A stretch of 64,000 bases of DNA from JAMXLJ01 sp036558745 (GTDB lineage: Bacteria > Actinomycetota > Acidimicrobiia > IMCC26256 > JAMXLJ01): the NCBI GenBank assembly GCA_036558745.1, contig DATBEZ010000013.1:1-64000 (forward strand), in the 5' to 3' direction. The position numbers and the translations under genes were made by a program. The notes under the pieces were generated by a model. It was not told the origin of the DNA and made no database searches. It worked only from the letters and a program-made list of their open reading frames with translations. This document shows positions 25,901 to 33,399 of the stretch, in pieces (position 1 is the stretch's first letter; the number at the start of each line of letters is the position of its first letter).

Positions 25901-26255
25901 CGAGCAGGCCGTCGCCCTGTGTACCGACGACGCGACCGTCGTAGCCATCCTCGATGACGCGCCGGCACTGCGTCTTGTAGCGCCGCACCAACGCGAAATA
26001 GAGCTCTGGCTCGTGACGACCGGACAACTCCGTCGACCCGACGAGGTCGCAGAACATGAGCGTCGCGCGCCGGAGCTCACCGGCTCCCTCGAGGTCGCTC
26101 GTCATGAGCTCGCCGGCTTCAGCGTTCGTCGCGTCCTCCGCGAGCACCTCACCCGCGAGCCGGTGCACGGTCGACACGTCGCCGCGGTTCGCAGCGTCGA
26201 GCGCGCGATCGAGCAGCTCTGCGATGGTCTCGTCCGTGTCACCCTGCCGGGTCAT
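22974..26255 (-). CDS. Class III cyclase-domain / AAA ATPase / TPR regulator
   Basis: This 1093-residue protein has a short helical N-terminus and a class III cyclase domain (about residues 60-235: LMFCDLVGSTELSG, GTQGDGLLALFG). An ATPase module follows with P-loop GEAGIGKTRLAG near residue 290, and a long TPR-like helical C-terminus from about 600. The substrate-binding Lys of active cyclases is Gly here, while the N-x-A-A-R motif remains, so nucleotide specificity may differ. The architecture is a common actinobacterial signalling protein. It is translationally coupled to the oxidoreductase gene, hinting that it controls or senses that enzyme's pathway. Confidence 0.87.
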   Translation of the reverse strand: MTRQGDTDETIAELLDRALDAANRGDVSTVHRLAGEVLAEDATNAEAGELMTSDLEGAGELRRATLMFCDLVGSTELSGRHEPELYFALVRRYKTQCRRVIEDGYDGRVVGTQGDGLLALFGVPRAHGNDVERAIRAGLDIVRAVHELSATTQRQVGEALDVRVAVHRGIVYLEEDGDVYGLAANVAARLQTLAEPGTVVVSKDVAELAGDAFVFAPQHAQPVKGMAEPLQPLRVEREASPAPRRSMATPDLVGRVTELERLLRTWREVRDGSALRPAVVMLRGEAGIGKTRLAGALVETARREGATVLELSGSPFHVESGFHPIRSLVEQRAGIDAAADGVERLARLREDLNGVGLDAGRLVPLLAPVLGLQPAAGYEPAASDARKLHDEIVNAVDEYLVACLAPSPAVLLAEDLHWYDAATRASLDRLAGRAPVRLLVVMTARPEVPPPSGADVLDVEPLSTPESLVLLDALGLATGDDAARRALVTRADGVPLYLEELARVAATTPATEGAGDARVMAAGADPAAPGANGAVPDLLYELFVARLYATPTVAPIAGAAATIGREVDHALLADVVDMSGTDLARALESLYTEQVLEPDGASRSRFRHELLREVAYELQPPTKRRQLHGRVGDALVRRHAATDIVDWRLVADHFERGGRSAAAADAFEHAADDARRRGALDEARASLTKAVENVDGLAAGAARDRREVELRLRRGFLATSMEGNASTAAAADYGRCLTLAGLDAADEEMFRTLIVLWGYFVSRGELERAHQVLTILRPALTGAREFWMPFNTAGFGMIDWYAGRFDRARSQLEAAGVEARGMGRDDEVESSWLNPMDPKVSIDTHLALARFVCGDWSGTHEAVRDATDRAAALAFPQGPFSAGYVLAFTCWMRVECRDFEGAHDAVARLMNLATEHGFDHWTLVAVTEQTTLNALDELHGPAPDATALQTHAGMIQGLIGAWDQFDLKAMLPFYWTVLGDITAAAGDRSAARSHYEASLALAKSTGMHFYDAETLRRAAGLSTDGCEVSARLHDALETAREQCAHLFELRIALDLIRRDRSCIDELDAAMRHFPTDAAYPELAHARAVVTDER

Positions 26256-26264
26256 CGTGGGTGC

Positions 26265-26765
26265 CTAAGGAACCTGCACGATCACCGTGACCGGCGGTTG
26301 GTTCACGTCGCGCGGAAGCACGTCCACCGCACCGCGGTAGAGCCCGCCGCGGCATCCGGTCGCGTCCACGTCCACGTGGAACGTGGTCGCCGAACCCACC
26401 AACACCGACGGGACGATCACGACCCGCGACACCTCGATCGTCTGGATCGGTCGCAGAACGCTCTGGAGAGGGCCGATCAACTGGAGGGTGCGCGTGCCTG
26501 GCCCCCGAACCCCGATCGAGAACGTGTCCGAGGAGACGCGTTCCGCGATACGGCCGGTCACGACGTACTCGAGCCACTCGTAGCCGACCCGGCACACCGC
26601 GGCACCGGCGTTGACCGCGATCGAGAACCATGCCGCGGGGTCGTAGGAGCACGTGTCCTCTCCGCCCGTCATCCCGTGCGCGTTCGCGACCCAGGAGTCG
26701 ATCGAGGTGTTCGCCCACTGCGCGGCGGCTCCGAACATGCGAGCCGGATCTCTCGGCGGGGTCAC
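26265..26765 (-). CDS. Unrecognised protein with C-terminal Ig-like strand domain
   Basis: The 166-residue product starts at GTG 26765, overlapping the stop of the upstream gene (GTGA). The N-terminal half is helical (MFGAAAQWANTSIDSWVANAHG). The second half is beta-rich, ending VVIVPSVLVGSATTFHVDV, then GGLYRGAVDVLP and VTVIVQVP. This ending resembles the C-terminus of the 28307 product (GRYRGLLQAEGAP ... VPVELTI), so the two proteins may share a domain. No signal peptide is seen and I cannot assign a function. Confidence 0.7.
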   Translation of the reverse strand: MTPPRDPARMFGAAAQWANTSIDSWVANAHGMTGGEDTCSYDPAAWFSIAVNAGAAVCRVGYEWLEYVVTGRIAERVSSDTFSIGVRGPGTRTLQLIGPLQSVLRPIQTIEVSRVVIVPSVLVGSATTFHVDVDATGCRGGLYRGAVDVLPRDVNQPPVTVIVQVP

Positions 26766-28222
26766 GACTTCCCCTTGTCCTTCTGGTTCTTGCGGGTTCC
26801 TTTCGCACGATGTCGCGCGGGCGGTCGCTCGGCCGAGGCCGCGCGCGCCGGCGGGTCGCCGGGTGGGCGCGGTGGCGGCGTGCGACCGGCGGCGGGCGCG
26901 TCGGCGGCCAGCTGGAGGCCGCGCAGCCCGAGCTGGATGGCGCGATACGTCTCGCCGGCCATGCGTTTGGACATCGACATGAGGTCACGGCTGAAGTCGT
27001 CGGAGGTGTAGGTGCCGGCGGTGGCCTTGCGGTAGGAGTCGGCGTAGAGCGCGCTCCACTCCGCGACGCAACGCTTCGCCGCGTCCGCCACCTCGTCCAC
27101 GTACTTCGCGCAGTCATCGGGTGAGGTGGGCTTTCGCTCGTCCCTCGGCTGCGTCGGCTGCGCGTCGGGCGGTTCGTGCGCGCAGTTGTAGACCAGGCGC
27201 GTCCCCGCGTCGGCATACCCGAGCGCGCACGACAGCATCGCGAGCTGGTACGGGTTCAGCGCGAGGAACTGCGGGTCGAACAGGATCCGCTTCGTCGTGT
27301 TCACGCAGGCGCCGCTGTTGTTGCGGCGGACCTCGACGCTGCCCTCGTCGACGATGATGATGCCGTCGCCACCCAGCTGAGCCTGGTCGTCGCTCATCTG
27401 GTACCCGACGTAGACGCGGTCGGGCAGCGTGACCGTCTCGAAGTCGAGCGCGGTCCTGATCTCCGGACCGGAGCCGCACGACAGGCTCACGGTCTCGAGG
27501 TACCGCATGATCATCGGATCGGGATCGGGGATCGGATCCATGCTGCACCAGAACGAGCGCAAGCAGTCGGGCCAATGGCTCGGGTCGAGCACCTCTTCCG
27601 CCTTGGCGAACGAGAGGTGGTCGTCGCAGAACGAGGTCGTGATCGTGGCCGCGACGAGACTCGTGTTCTTGACGGTGACCGCCACGATGTTTCCGGTGCA
27701 CGGCGCCGGCTGGACGGCGATGGGCTGAATCCATCCGGCCGCCAAGGCGTAGTTCATGACGTCGTTCCACGCGGAGAGGTCGGGGAACGGTTGGTCCTCG
27801 TTCTGTCCGGCGAGCAGCTGGAGGAGGTTCCCGGCGTCGTCGTCGCTTCCCGCGAGACCGCGCACGCCGAGGACGGCGCGTGAGTCCCCCTGCCGATCAC
27901 CACTCGGCCCGTAGTCGTCCCCGAACACGCGCGCGATGAGCGCGACCGCGAGCAGCCGCCGCGCGAGATCGCGGGGCCGGAAGTCGTCGTCGACGGTCAT
28001 GCCGAGGTTGACGACCGCGTCGCCGAGCTCCGGGATCGTGCTCCGCTCGTCGGACTCGTCGGAGAGGGAGTCCCAGAACGCGCGGAAAGGCTGGAACCAT
28101 CCCACCGCGTCGTAGCGGTAGGGACACAGCAGTGCCGCGACCTGTGGGAGGAGCTCGGGTCGCGCGACCACCGCGTCGTCGATGGCGCCGAGGATCCCGA
28201 CGAGATCACCGAGTTCGCTCAT
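26762..28222 (-). CDS. Unrecognised 486-residue protein
   Basis: ATG 28222 sits behind GGGAGGGAG with a minus-strand TAGGCT box upstream. The protein has an acidic helical N-terminal half and a central beta-rich part with several cysteines (HWPDCLRSFWCSMDPIPDPD; YLETVSLSCGSG). A helical region follows (residues about 365-440, AKYVDEVADAAKRCVAEW), then a Pro/Arg/Lys-rich basic tail. There is no signal peptide or membrane helix. It is the first gene of a leftward operon with 26265, with the cyclase/ATPase gene 9 bases beyond. I recognise no family. Confidence 0.75.
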   Translation of the reverse strand: MSELGDLVGILGAIDDAVVARPELLPQVAALLCPYRYDAVGWFQPFRAFWDSLSDESDERSTIPELGDAVVNLGMTVDDDFRPRDLARRLLAVALIARVFGDDYGPSGDRQGDSRAVLGVRGLAGSDDDAGNLLQLLAGQNEDQPFPDLSAWNDVMNYALAAGWIQPIAVQPAPCTGNIVAVTVKNTSLVAATITTSFCDDHLSFAKAEEVLDPSHWPDCLRSFWCSMDPIPDPDPMIMRYLETVSLSCGSGPEIRTALDFETVTLPDRVYVGYQMSDDQAQLGGDGIIIVDEGSVEVRRNNSGACVNTTKRILFDPQFLALNPYQLAMLSCALGYADAGTRLVYNCAHEPPDAQPTQPRDERKPTSPDDCAKYVDEVADAAKRCVAEWSALYADSYRKATAGTYTSDDFSRDLMSMSKRMAGETYRAIQLGLRGLQLAADAPAAGRTPPPRPPGDPPARAASAERPPARHRAKGTRKNQKDKGKS

Positions 28223-28251
28223 ACGCGAGCTCCCTCCCCTGCCGAGGTCGT

Positions 28252-28257
28252 AGCCTA
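28252..28257 (-). promoter_or_regulatory. -10 box for the 28222 operon
   Basis: On the minus strand TAGGCT lies about 30 bases before ATG 28222, with a ribosome-binding site in between, so this transcript has a short leader. Confidence 0.5.
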
Positions 28258-28306
28258 CCTGGGCATCTGCCGGAGGGCGACGGCGATTCCCGGTGAGGGG
28301 GCAGGC

Positions 28307-28999
28307 GTGGCCGAGCGCTCGAACGATGGCATGGCAGGCGGCGCCCCGTGGTCGTCGGTCTTCGATCCGGTCGCGAATGCGCGGGCGCTCGAGCAGATCC
28401 AGCGCCGCGGTCTCCGGGCCGCGGGGGAGCTCGTCGATCGTCTCGTGTCGGTCGTCGACGGTGCGCGCGACGGCGGCGTCGCGGCGAACGGTGACGGAAT
28501 GTCATCGAGCGAGGGTGAATCGCCGGGCGTCGATCTCATCGGTGTGTGGGCGGGGCTCGTGACCCAGACCTTGCAGGCGATGGCGCGTCTGTCGGTCGCG
28601 GACGCGCCGTCGACGCAGCAACCGACCGGCGGACCGGTCTGGGTCGACGTGGTCACCGGGCGGGGGTCGGGCAGCTTCGAGCTGGCGGCCGAAACCGACG
28701 ATCCGGCCCGGATATCCGGCGAGATCTGGCTGCACAACGCGTCCGGACGCGCGGTCGGCCCGCTCCGGCTCCACGTCGGCGAGCTGCGCAGCTCCGATGG
28801 TGCGACGGTGCGCGGCCGTTCGGTGCGCTTCGAGCCCGCCACGGTCGCGGAGCTGCCGGCGCGTTCCAGTCGGGGCGTGCGCGCGTCGATCCGCGCGACC
28901 GGCGCGCCGGCGGCCGGGCGTTACCGGGGCCTGCTGCAGGCCGAGGGCGCGCCCGGCGTCGCGGTACCGGTGGAGCTCACCATCTCGGACGCGCGGTGA
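28307..28999 (+). CDS. Unrecognised protein with C-terminal Ig-like domain
   Basis: The 230-residue protein begins at GTG 28307 after GAGGGGCAGGC. Residues about 20-100 are helical (ANARALEQIQRRGLRAAGELV; GVWAGLVTQTLQAMARL). The C-terminal 110 residues form an Ig-like strand pattern (GEIWLHNASGRAVGPLRLHV ... GRYRGLLQAEGAPGVAVPVEL). The helical/Ig layout mirrors the divergent 26265 protein. The stop overlaps the polyprenyl synthase start (GTGA), so it likely acts with that enzyme. Confidence 0.75.
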   Translation: MAERSNDGMAGGAPWSSVFDPVANARALEQIQRRGLRAAGELVDRLVSVVDGARDGGVAANGDGMSSSEGESPGVDLIGVWAGLVTQTLQAMARLSVADAPSTQQPTGGPVWVDVVTGRGSGSFELAAETDDPARISGEIWLHNASGRAVGPLRLHVGELRSSDGATVRGRSVRFEPATVAELPARSSRGVRASIRATGAPAAGRYRGLLQAEGAPGVAVPVELTISDAR

Positions 29000-30036
29000 C
29001 CGCGCAGATCGTCCAGCCCCCCGTCGAGGACGTGCTGAGGAACGTGGAGCGGCGCGTCCGCCGCGCGATCCTCGACCTGATCCCCGACGGTGAGCCGCAC
29101 CATTGGCTCTACCGGCTCGTCCGCGCGTATCCGAGCCGTCCGGGCAAGGCGATCCGACCCGCGCTCTGTCTCGCGACGTGCCGAGCGTTCGGCGGGAGCG
29201 ATGCCGACAGCTTCCCGGTGGCGGTCGCGATCGAGATGCTGCACAACGCGTTCCTCGTCCACGACGACATCGCCGACGCGAGCCTGCGTCGCCGTGGGCG
29301 ACCGACGCTGCGGGCCGAACACGGGCTCGAGCTCGCGCTCAACGCGGGCGACGCGCTCGCGGTGTTCGCGAACCAGGTGCTGCGCCGGCACACCAGCACG
29401 CTTCCGGACCCGCTCGGCGACCGGATCCTCGAGGAGTTCGAGACGATGGCGCTCCGCACGCTGGAGGGTCAGGCGACCGAGCTCGGCTGGCGCCACGACG
29501 GCGTGACCGCGTTGACGCCGGAGGACTACCTCGACCTGATCATGCACAAGACGTGCTGGTACACGACGATCCATCCGTTGCGCGTCGGCGCCCTCATCGG
29601 CTCGGGTGGTCGCGCCGACGTGCGCCCGCTGGTCCGCTTCGGGTTCCACCTCGGTGCCGCGTTCCAGATCCGTGACGACCTCCTGAATCTCGTCGGCGAC
29701 GAAGCGGTGTACGGCAAGGAGATCAACGGCGATCTCTACGAGGGGAAGCGCACGTTGGTGCTCATCCACCTCGCCGGTCATGCGCATGGCGCCGACCGTG
29801 TCACGGTCGAGCGGTACCTCGCGATGGATCGCGAAGCGCGCACGCCCGCCGTCGTCGACGAGGTGCGCGCGCTGATGGACCGCTACGGGAGCATCGCGTT
29901 CGCGACGGAGTATGCCCGCGGCATCGCGAGCGCGGCCCTCGACGCGTTCGCCGTCGGGTTCGAGCGCGCAGAGCCCGGGCCCGACACGGAGTTCGTACGG
30001 GGGCTCGTCCCGTACATGCTCGGACGCTGGTCGTAG
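28996..30036 (+). CDS. Polyprenyl (trans-isoprenyl) diphosphate synthase
   Basis: The 346-residue product has the trans-prenyltransferase fold: substrate block PGKAIRPALC, first Asp-rich motif DDIAD (in FLVHDDIADASLRRRGRPT), and a second motif FQIRDDLLNLVGD where the last Asp of DDxxD is Asn. The region GKEINGDLYEGKRT follows. These residues bind Mg and allylic diphosphate. The small residues before the first motif (MLHNAF) should set chain length, but I cannot predict the product. GTG 28996 is coupled to the upstream unrecognised gene. Confidence 0.88.
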   Translation: MTAQIVQPPVEDVLRNVERRVRRAILDLIPDGEPHHWLYRLVRAYPSRPGKAIRPALCLATCRAFGGSDADSFPVAVAIEMLHNAFLVHDDIADASLRRRGRPTLRAEHGLELALNAGDALAVFANQVLRRHTSTLPDPLGDRILEEFETMALRTLEGQATELGWRHDGVTALTPEDYLDLIMHKTCWYTTIHPLRVGALIGSGGRADVRPLVRFGFHLGAAFQIRDDLLNLVGDEAVYGKEINGDLYEGKRTLVLIHLAGHAHGADRVTVERYLAMDREARTPAVVDEVRALMDRYGSIAFATEYARGIASAALDAFAVGFERAEPGPDTEFVRGLVPYMLGRWS

Positions 30037-30048
30037 CGCACCACGCGG

Positions 30049-30702
30049 TCAGCGGCTGCGGCGCTCGAGCGCGGCGCGGTCGATCACGTCGATCCGGCCG
30101 CGGCTCATGCGCAACAAGCCGTCGCGCTCGGCGTCGCGCAGCAGCCGGTTGATCGTTGGTCGGGTCGTGCCGACGATGCCGGCGACGTCCTCCTGGGTCA
30201 GGGGGATGACGGTGGTCGGGTCGGTGTCGCGTGCGTAGATCGTCGTCAGCGCGAGCAGGCGCCGCCACGTCCGCTTCTCGACCGGAAGGTACAGCGCCTC
30301 GGCGAGCAGGATCGACAGTCGCCGCACCTCCTGCACGAGGGTGTCGACGAGGAAGCGGTCGACGGCGGGATGGTCCCGGCGCAGCTGGTCGACGTCGTCA
30401 CGGTGGACCACGAGCGTCTCGGTCGCGTCGAGTGCGACGATCGTCGCGTTGCGCGGCGCCGGTGACACCACGCTCAGCTCGCCGAAGTGGTCGCCGGCGC
30501 GGAGGACCCGCAGCGTTGCCGTGTCGCCCAGCGGTGTCGTCACCCTGATCGCGACGTGGCCCTTCGCGAGCAGGTGCATGGCGTCACCCGGGTCGCCCTC
30601 GTGGAAGATCACCTCGCCGGCGGCGAACCGGCGGCGACGTGCGCGCGCGAGGAGCTCCCGCCTCGTGTCCGCCGGCAGCGGTTCGAGTAGCCGGAACTCC
30701 AT
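30049..30702 (-). CDS. Crp/Fnr-family transcription regulator
   Basis: The 217-residue protein has a cyclic-nucleotide-binding domain (residues about 10-125, phosphate-binding cassette region FGELSVVSPAPRNATIVA). A long dimer helix and a winged helix-turn-helix follow (LTQEDVAGIVGTTRPTINRLL). ATG 30702 follows GGAGCGAGG. The conserved cassette E and R-N are present, so cyclic nucleotide binding is possible. It is convergent with the polyprenyl synthase gene (12 bases between stops). Confidence 0.9.
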   Translation of the reverse strand: MEFRLLEPLPADTRRELLARARRRRFAAGEVIFHEGDPGDAMHLLAKGHVAIRVTTPLGDTATLRVLRAGDHFGELSVVSPAPRNATIVALDATETLVVHRDDVDQLRRDHPAVDRFLVDTLVQEVRRLSILLAEALYLPVEKRTWRRLLALTTIYARDTDPTTVIPLTQEDVAGIVGTTRPTINRLLRDAERDGLLRMSRGRIDVIDRAALERRSR

Positions 30703-30798
30703 GACCGCCTCGCTCCGAGTCGCCGCCGCACGTGCCGGACCGCGCTGCGTGCCGGCACTCGGCCCGGGCACGCGGCGCCAGATGGTGGCACGCGACGG

Positions 30799-30822
30799 CC
30801 CGCCCGGCACGCGCCGGGCGGG
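30799..30822. terminator. Hairpin terminator between two cyclic-nucleotide-binding genes
   Basis: CCCGCCCGGC and GCCGGGCGGG form a perfect 10-bp stem with a 4-base ACGC loop. It lies just past the stop of the 30846 gene and upstream of the Crp gene, so it probably ends the first transcript. Confidence 0.65.
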
Positions 30823-30845
30823 TGATCGCGAAGCGAGCGACGTTC

Positions 30846-31337
30846 CTAGGCCACTGCGGGCTCCGGCTGGGCCGACGCCGCCGTAACGATCGGAGCCTGC
30901 GCGTCATCCGTGCCGTCGAGCGCGGACGGCTCGACCCGCCGCTTCGCGGCCCGCGAACGCACGATCTGGATCGAGACCGACGGTGCCGTCTCGACGAGCG
31001 CGAGGAACTCGATGCGGTTGAAGACGAGCAGTGCCATCGGTGTGTGCGCGGTGACGCTCGCGCGCCGGGCGGCGCGGTCGAGCAGGCCGATCTCGCCGAA
31101 GAACTGGCCCGCTTCCACCGTGCCGACCGGCGCGCTCCGCACGGAGACGGTGGCCTCACCGTCGAGCACCACGAAGAACTCGGCGGCCTGATCGCCCTCT
31201 CGGACGAGCGTCGTGCCGGGACCGACGTCGACGATCGTGCCGAGCGCACGGGCGCGCCGGCGCTGGGCCGGCGTGCAACGCCGGAAGAGGTCGATCTCCT
31301 CGAGGTGGGTCGTCGCCTGGTTGCCCATCATGCTCAT
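30846..31337 (-). CDS. Stand-alone cyclic-nucleotide-binding domain protein
   Basis: The 163-residue product is essentially one cNMP-binding domain (residues about 10-130: TTLVREGDQAAEFFVVLDGE, then FFGEIGLLDRAARRASVTA with the cassette Glu and an R-R-A-S-V core). A short disordered tail follows, with no helix-turn-helix. ATG 31337 follows GGAGA. It may act as a cyclic-nucleotide sensor partner; three cyclase-domain proteins lie in the same window. Confidence 0.85.
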   Translation of the reverse strand: MSMMGNQATTHLEEIDLFRRCTPAQRRRARALGTIVDVGPGTTLVREGDQAAEFFVVLDGEATVSVRSAPVGTVEAGQFFGEIGLLDRAARRASVTAHTPMALLVFNRIEFLALVETAPSVSIQIVRSRAAKRRVEPSALDGTDDAQAPIVTAASAQPEPAVA

Positions 31338-31438
31338 GACCGTCTCCGTGCGGTGTCGGAGGAACCATGCCTCCGCTGAATGACACCGCGAGCATGCGCC
31401 CGACGCCGGCAGCCCGCCGTCTGCGGGACGACACTGCG

Positions 31439-31458
31439 TGTGTGCGCGCCGACACACA
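31439..31458. promoter_or_regulatory. Inverted repeat TGTGTG-N8-CACACA in divergent promoter
   Basis: TGTGTG and CACACA are perfect 6-base arms around 8 bases, located between the divergent cNMP-binding gene and the DUF2461 gene. It recalls Crp-type sites but the spacing is two bases longer than the usual TGTGA-N6-TCACA, so the match is only suggestive. Confidence 0.35.
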
Positions 31459-31494
31459 GCCGTCCGCGCCGGTGCCCGCCCCGCAGGCGCTCGC

Positions 31495-31500
31495 TAGCGT
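31495..31500 (+). promoter_or_regulatory. -10 box of a leaderless transcript
   Basis: TAGCGT stands 8 bases before ATG 31509, with no Shine-Dalgarno. Confidence 0.5.
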
Positions 31501-31508
31501 GCGTGACG

Positions 31509-32174
31509 ATGACCGAGCGCGCGATCCGTCCCTTCACCGGTTGGCCGCCGGAGGCCTTCGAGTGGTTCCGCGGGCTCGAGGCGAACAACAGCCGCGCCTG
31601 GTTCCAGCAGCACCGCGCGACCTACGACGACGCGGTGCGCGGACCCCTCGAGTCCCTGCTCGCCGAGGTCGCGGAGGAGTTCGGCGACGGCAAGGTCGCG
31701 CGCCCGAACCGCGACACGCGCTTCTCGGCCGACAAGTCGCCCTACAAGCTCCAGATCTACGCGACGATCCCGCATCCGGGCGGCGGTTGGTACGTGCAGC
31801 TGCGCGAAGGAGGGCTCTTCGCCGGCGGGGGGCTGTATGCACCCGAGGGCCGTCAGCTCGCGTCGTTGCGCGCTGCGATCGCCGACGACCGCGCCGGTGC
31901 GAAGCTCGAGTCGCTCATCGAGAGGCTGGGCGCCGACCACCTCGAGGTCATGGTCGACGGTGCGCTCAAGACCGCGCCCCGCGGGTATCTGGTCGACCAC
32001 CCGCGCATCGCGCTGCTGCGCCTGCGGCACCTCGCCGCGGGCATCCAGTACGAACCGGCTCGGTGGCTCCACACCGCGCGTGCCAAGGACCGCGTCGTCG
32101 ATGCCTGGCGGGCGGTGAGGCCGCTGCTCGACTGGTGCGCGGCGCACGTCCCGGCCGGCCGACAACCGTCCTGA
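31509..32174 (+). CDS. DUF2461 family protein
   Basis: The 221-residue protein matches the DUF2461 pattern: AFEWFRGLEANNSRAWFQQHR near the start, RDTRFSADKSPYK in the middle (typical F-x-x-D-K-x-P-Y-K) and GLYAPEGRQLASLRAAI. The family's function is unknown; members are cytoplasmic. ATG 31509 matches the usual family start and the position of the leaderless -10 box. Confidence 0.88.
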   Translation: MTERAIRPFTGWPPEAFEWFRGLEANNSRAWFQQHRATYDDAVRGPLESLLAEVAEEFGDGKVARPNRDTRFSADKSPYKLQIYATIPHPGGGWYVQLREGGLFAGGGLYAPEGRQLASLRAAIADDRAGAKLESLIERLGADHLEVMVDGALKTAPRGYLVDHPRIALLRLRHLAAGIQYEPARWLHTARAKDRVVDAWRAVRPLLDWCAAHVPAGRQPS

Positions 32175-32299
32175 CCAGGGACTCGACCACGCCGTGTCCC
32201 GGTCGCGCGTGGCCGGCAGGCTGGTCGGCGGGCATTCGGTCGGGAAACGACGACTCGCGCACTATGCAACCGGAACGGGTTTCGGCAACACTTGTCCTC

Positions 32300-32854
32300 A
32301 TGGTGCCGACGCGGGAGCCTGGACCCGGAGACCGGCCGATCGACCGGGCGCGAGCCGCGATCGACCGGGGCGCCCGAGGGCTGAAGGCATGGTGGCGATC
32401 GGTCGACGCACCCGCGCCGCCCGTTGACGCGGTCGATCTCACGGCCGACGACGGCAACCTGTCGCGGGCCGTGGAGCTCGCGGCCCCGGTCGACGACGAC
32501 TTCCGCGCCCAGGTCACCGAAGAGCTGGCGCGATTGCGCCGCGAGGTCGGAGCTCGCGATGCCGAGCTCCTCCACGCGCTGCAACGTCTGGCGACGTCGT
32601 TCGAGCGAGTCGCCGAGCGGATGGAGAGCGACGCGCGCGAACGGCAGTTGCTCTCCGAAGCCGTGCTCCGTCTGGAGCGGCGGCTCCCACCGGCGGACCA
32701 CGAGGCAGGACCGGTCGGAGAGCTGCCGAAAGGGGAGCGCGTCATCGGCGGACGCGTGACACCTGCCGCACCGAAGCGGGATCCGGAGTCACGCGAGGTC
32801 GACCTCCCGTTCACGGCCATCAAGGCGATCAAGCCGTCCCAGGTCCAGCTGTAG
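32300..32854 (+). CDS. Hypothetical coiled-coil protein
   Basis: The 184-residue frame (ATG 32300; ATG 32264 is the alternative) has a central coiled-coil (ELARLRREVGARDAELLHAL and on to about residue 125). A Pro/Gly-rich stretch follows, then a conserved-looking end DLPFTAIKAIKPSQVQL. No ribosome site is clear at either start. I recognise no family. Confidence 0.6.
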   Translation: MVPTREPGPGDRPIDRARAAIDRGARGLKAWWRSVDAPAPPVDAVDLTADDGNLSRAVELAAPVDDDFRAQVTEELARLRREVGARDAELLHALQRLATSFERVAERMESDARERQLLSEAVLRLERRLPPADHEAGPVGELPKGERVIGGRVTPAAPKRDPESREVDLPFTAIKAIKPSQVQL

Positions 32855-32885
32855 GCGCGCGCCGGGGAAGGCTCGGCTCAGCGGT

Positions 32886-33338
32886 TCACGACACGCCGAA
32901 CAGGGTGCGCAGCTTCTCGATCGTCGCCTGCTCGTCGGGATTGACGGTCTTGGCCGATCGAGCGACCGCTTGCGCGATGTCGAGGAACCACGTCCCGACC
33001 TGACCCGCTTCCTCCGGAGGCAGCTTCTTCAAGGCGGCTGCAGCCGGTTCCAGCTCGTGCAGCACGTTCTCGATCGCGGCCTGTGGCGTGGGGCCCCGGT
33101 GTTCCTTGATCTCGGTGCGCGCTTCCTTCGTGTTGGCCTCGGCGACGATCTCCCCGATGAGCGCGTTGGCGGCGCCGTGCTCGCCCGGCTTGGTCACCGC
33201 CCGCGCGCCCGCGCTCGCCTCCTTGACCATCGAGATCGGGCCGTGCTCACCCGCGTAGAAGACCGCCGCGGTCACCAGGAGGGGCGCATCGGTCAAGGCG
33301 TGCCACTCGGCTTCGGTGAAGACCGACTTGTCCGTCAT
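32886..33338 (-). CDS. Hypothetical helical protein
   Basis: This 150-residue all-helical protein begins at ATG 33338 behind GGAGGAAA. It opens with FTEAEWHALTDAPLLVTAAV and includes SMVKEASAGARAV. It has no signal peptide or membrane helix, and I do not recognise a named family. It lies 61 bases downstream of the MBL-fold gene on the same strand and could be the operon's last gene. Confidence 0.7.
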   Translation of the reverse strand: MTDKSVFTEAEWHALTDAPLLVTAAVFYAGEHGPISMVKEASAGARAVTKPGEHGAANALIGEIVAEANTKEARTEIKEHRGPTPQAAIENVLHELEPAAAALKKLPPEEAGQVGTWFLDIAQAVARSAKTVNPDEQATIEKLRTLFGVS

Positions 33339-33399
33339 CCGGGTTTCCTCCACGTGTGCGGCAGACGGCGGCCCCGATCGGTGGCGCCGCGTGCCGCCA

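Noticed and set aside
23946..27011. 1021-residue open frame opposite the cyclase/AAA gene and its neighbour
   Set aside because: Crosses three real genes on the other strand and has shadow composition, so not coding.
28996..31337. Possible family 2 encapsulin locus (polyprenyl synthase near cNMP-binding proteins)
   Set aside because: Neither cNMP protein contains a shell-protein fold: one is a normal Crp and the other is only a single binding domain. No encapsulin-like gene is present.
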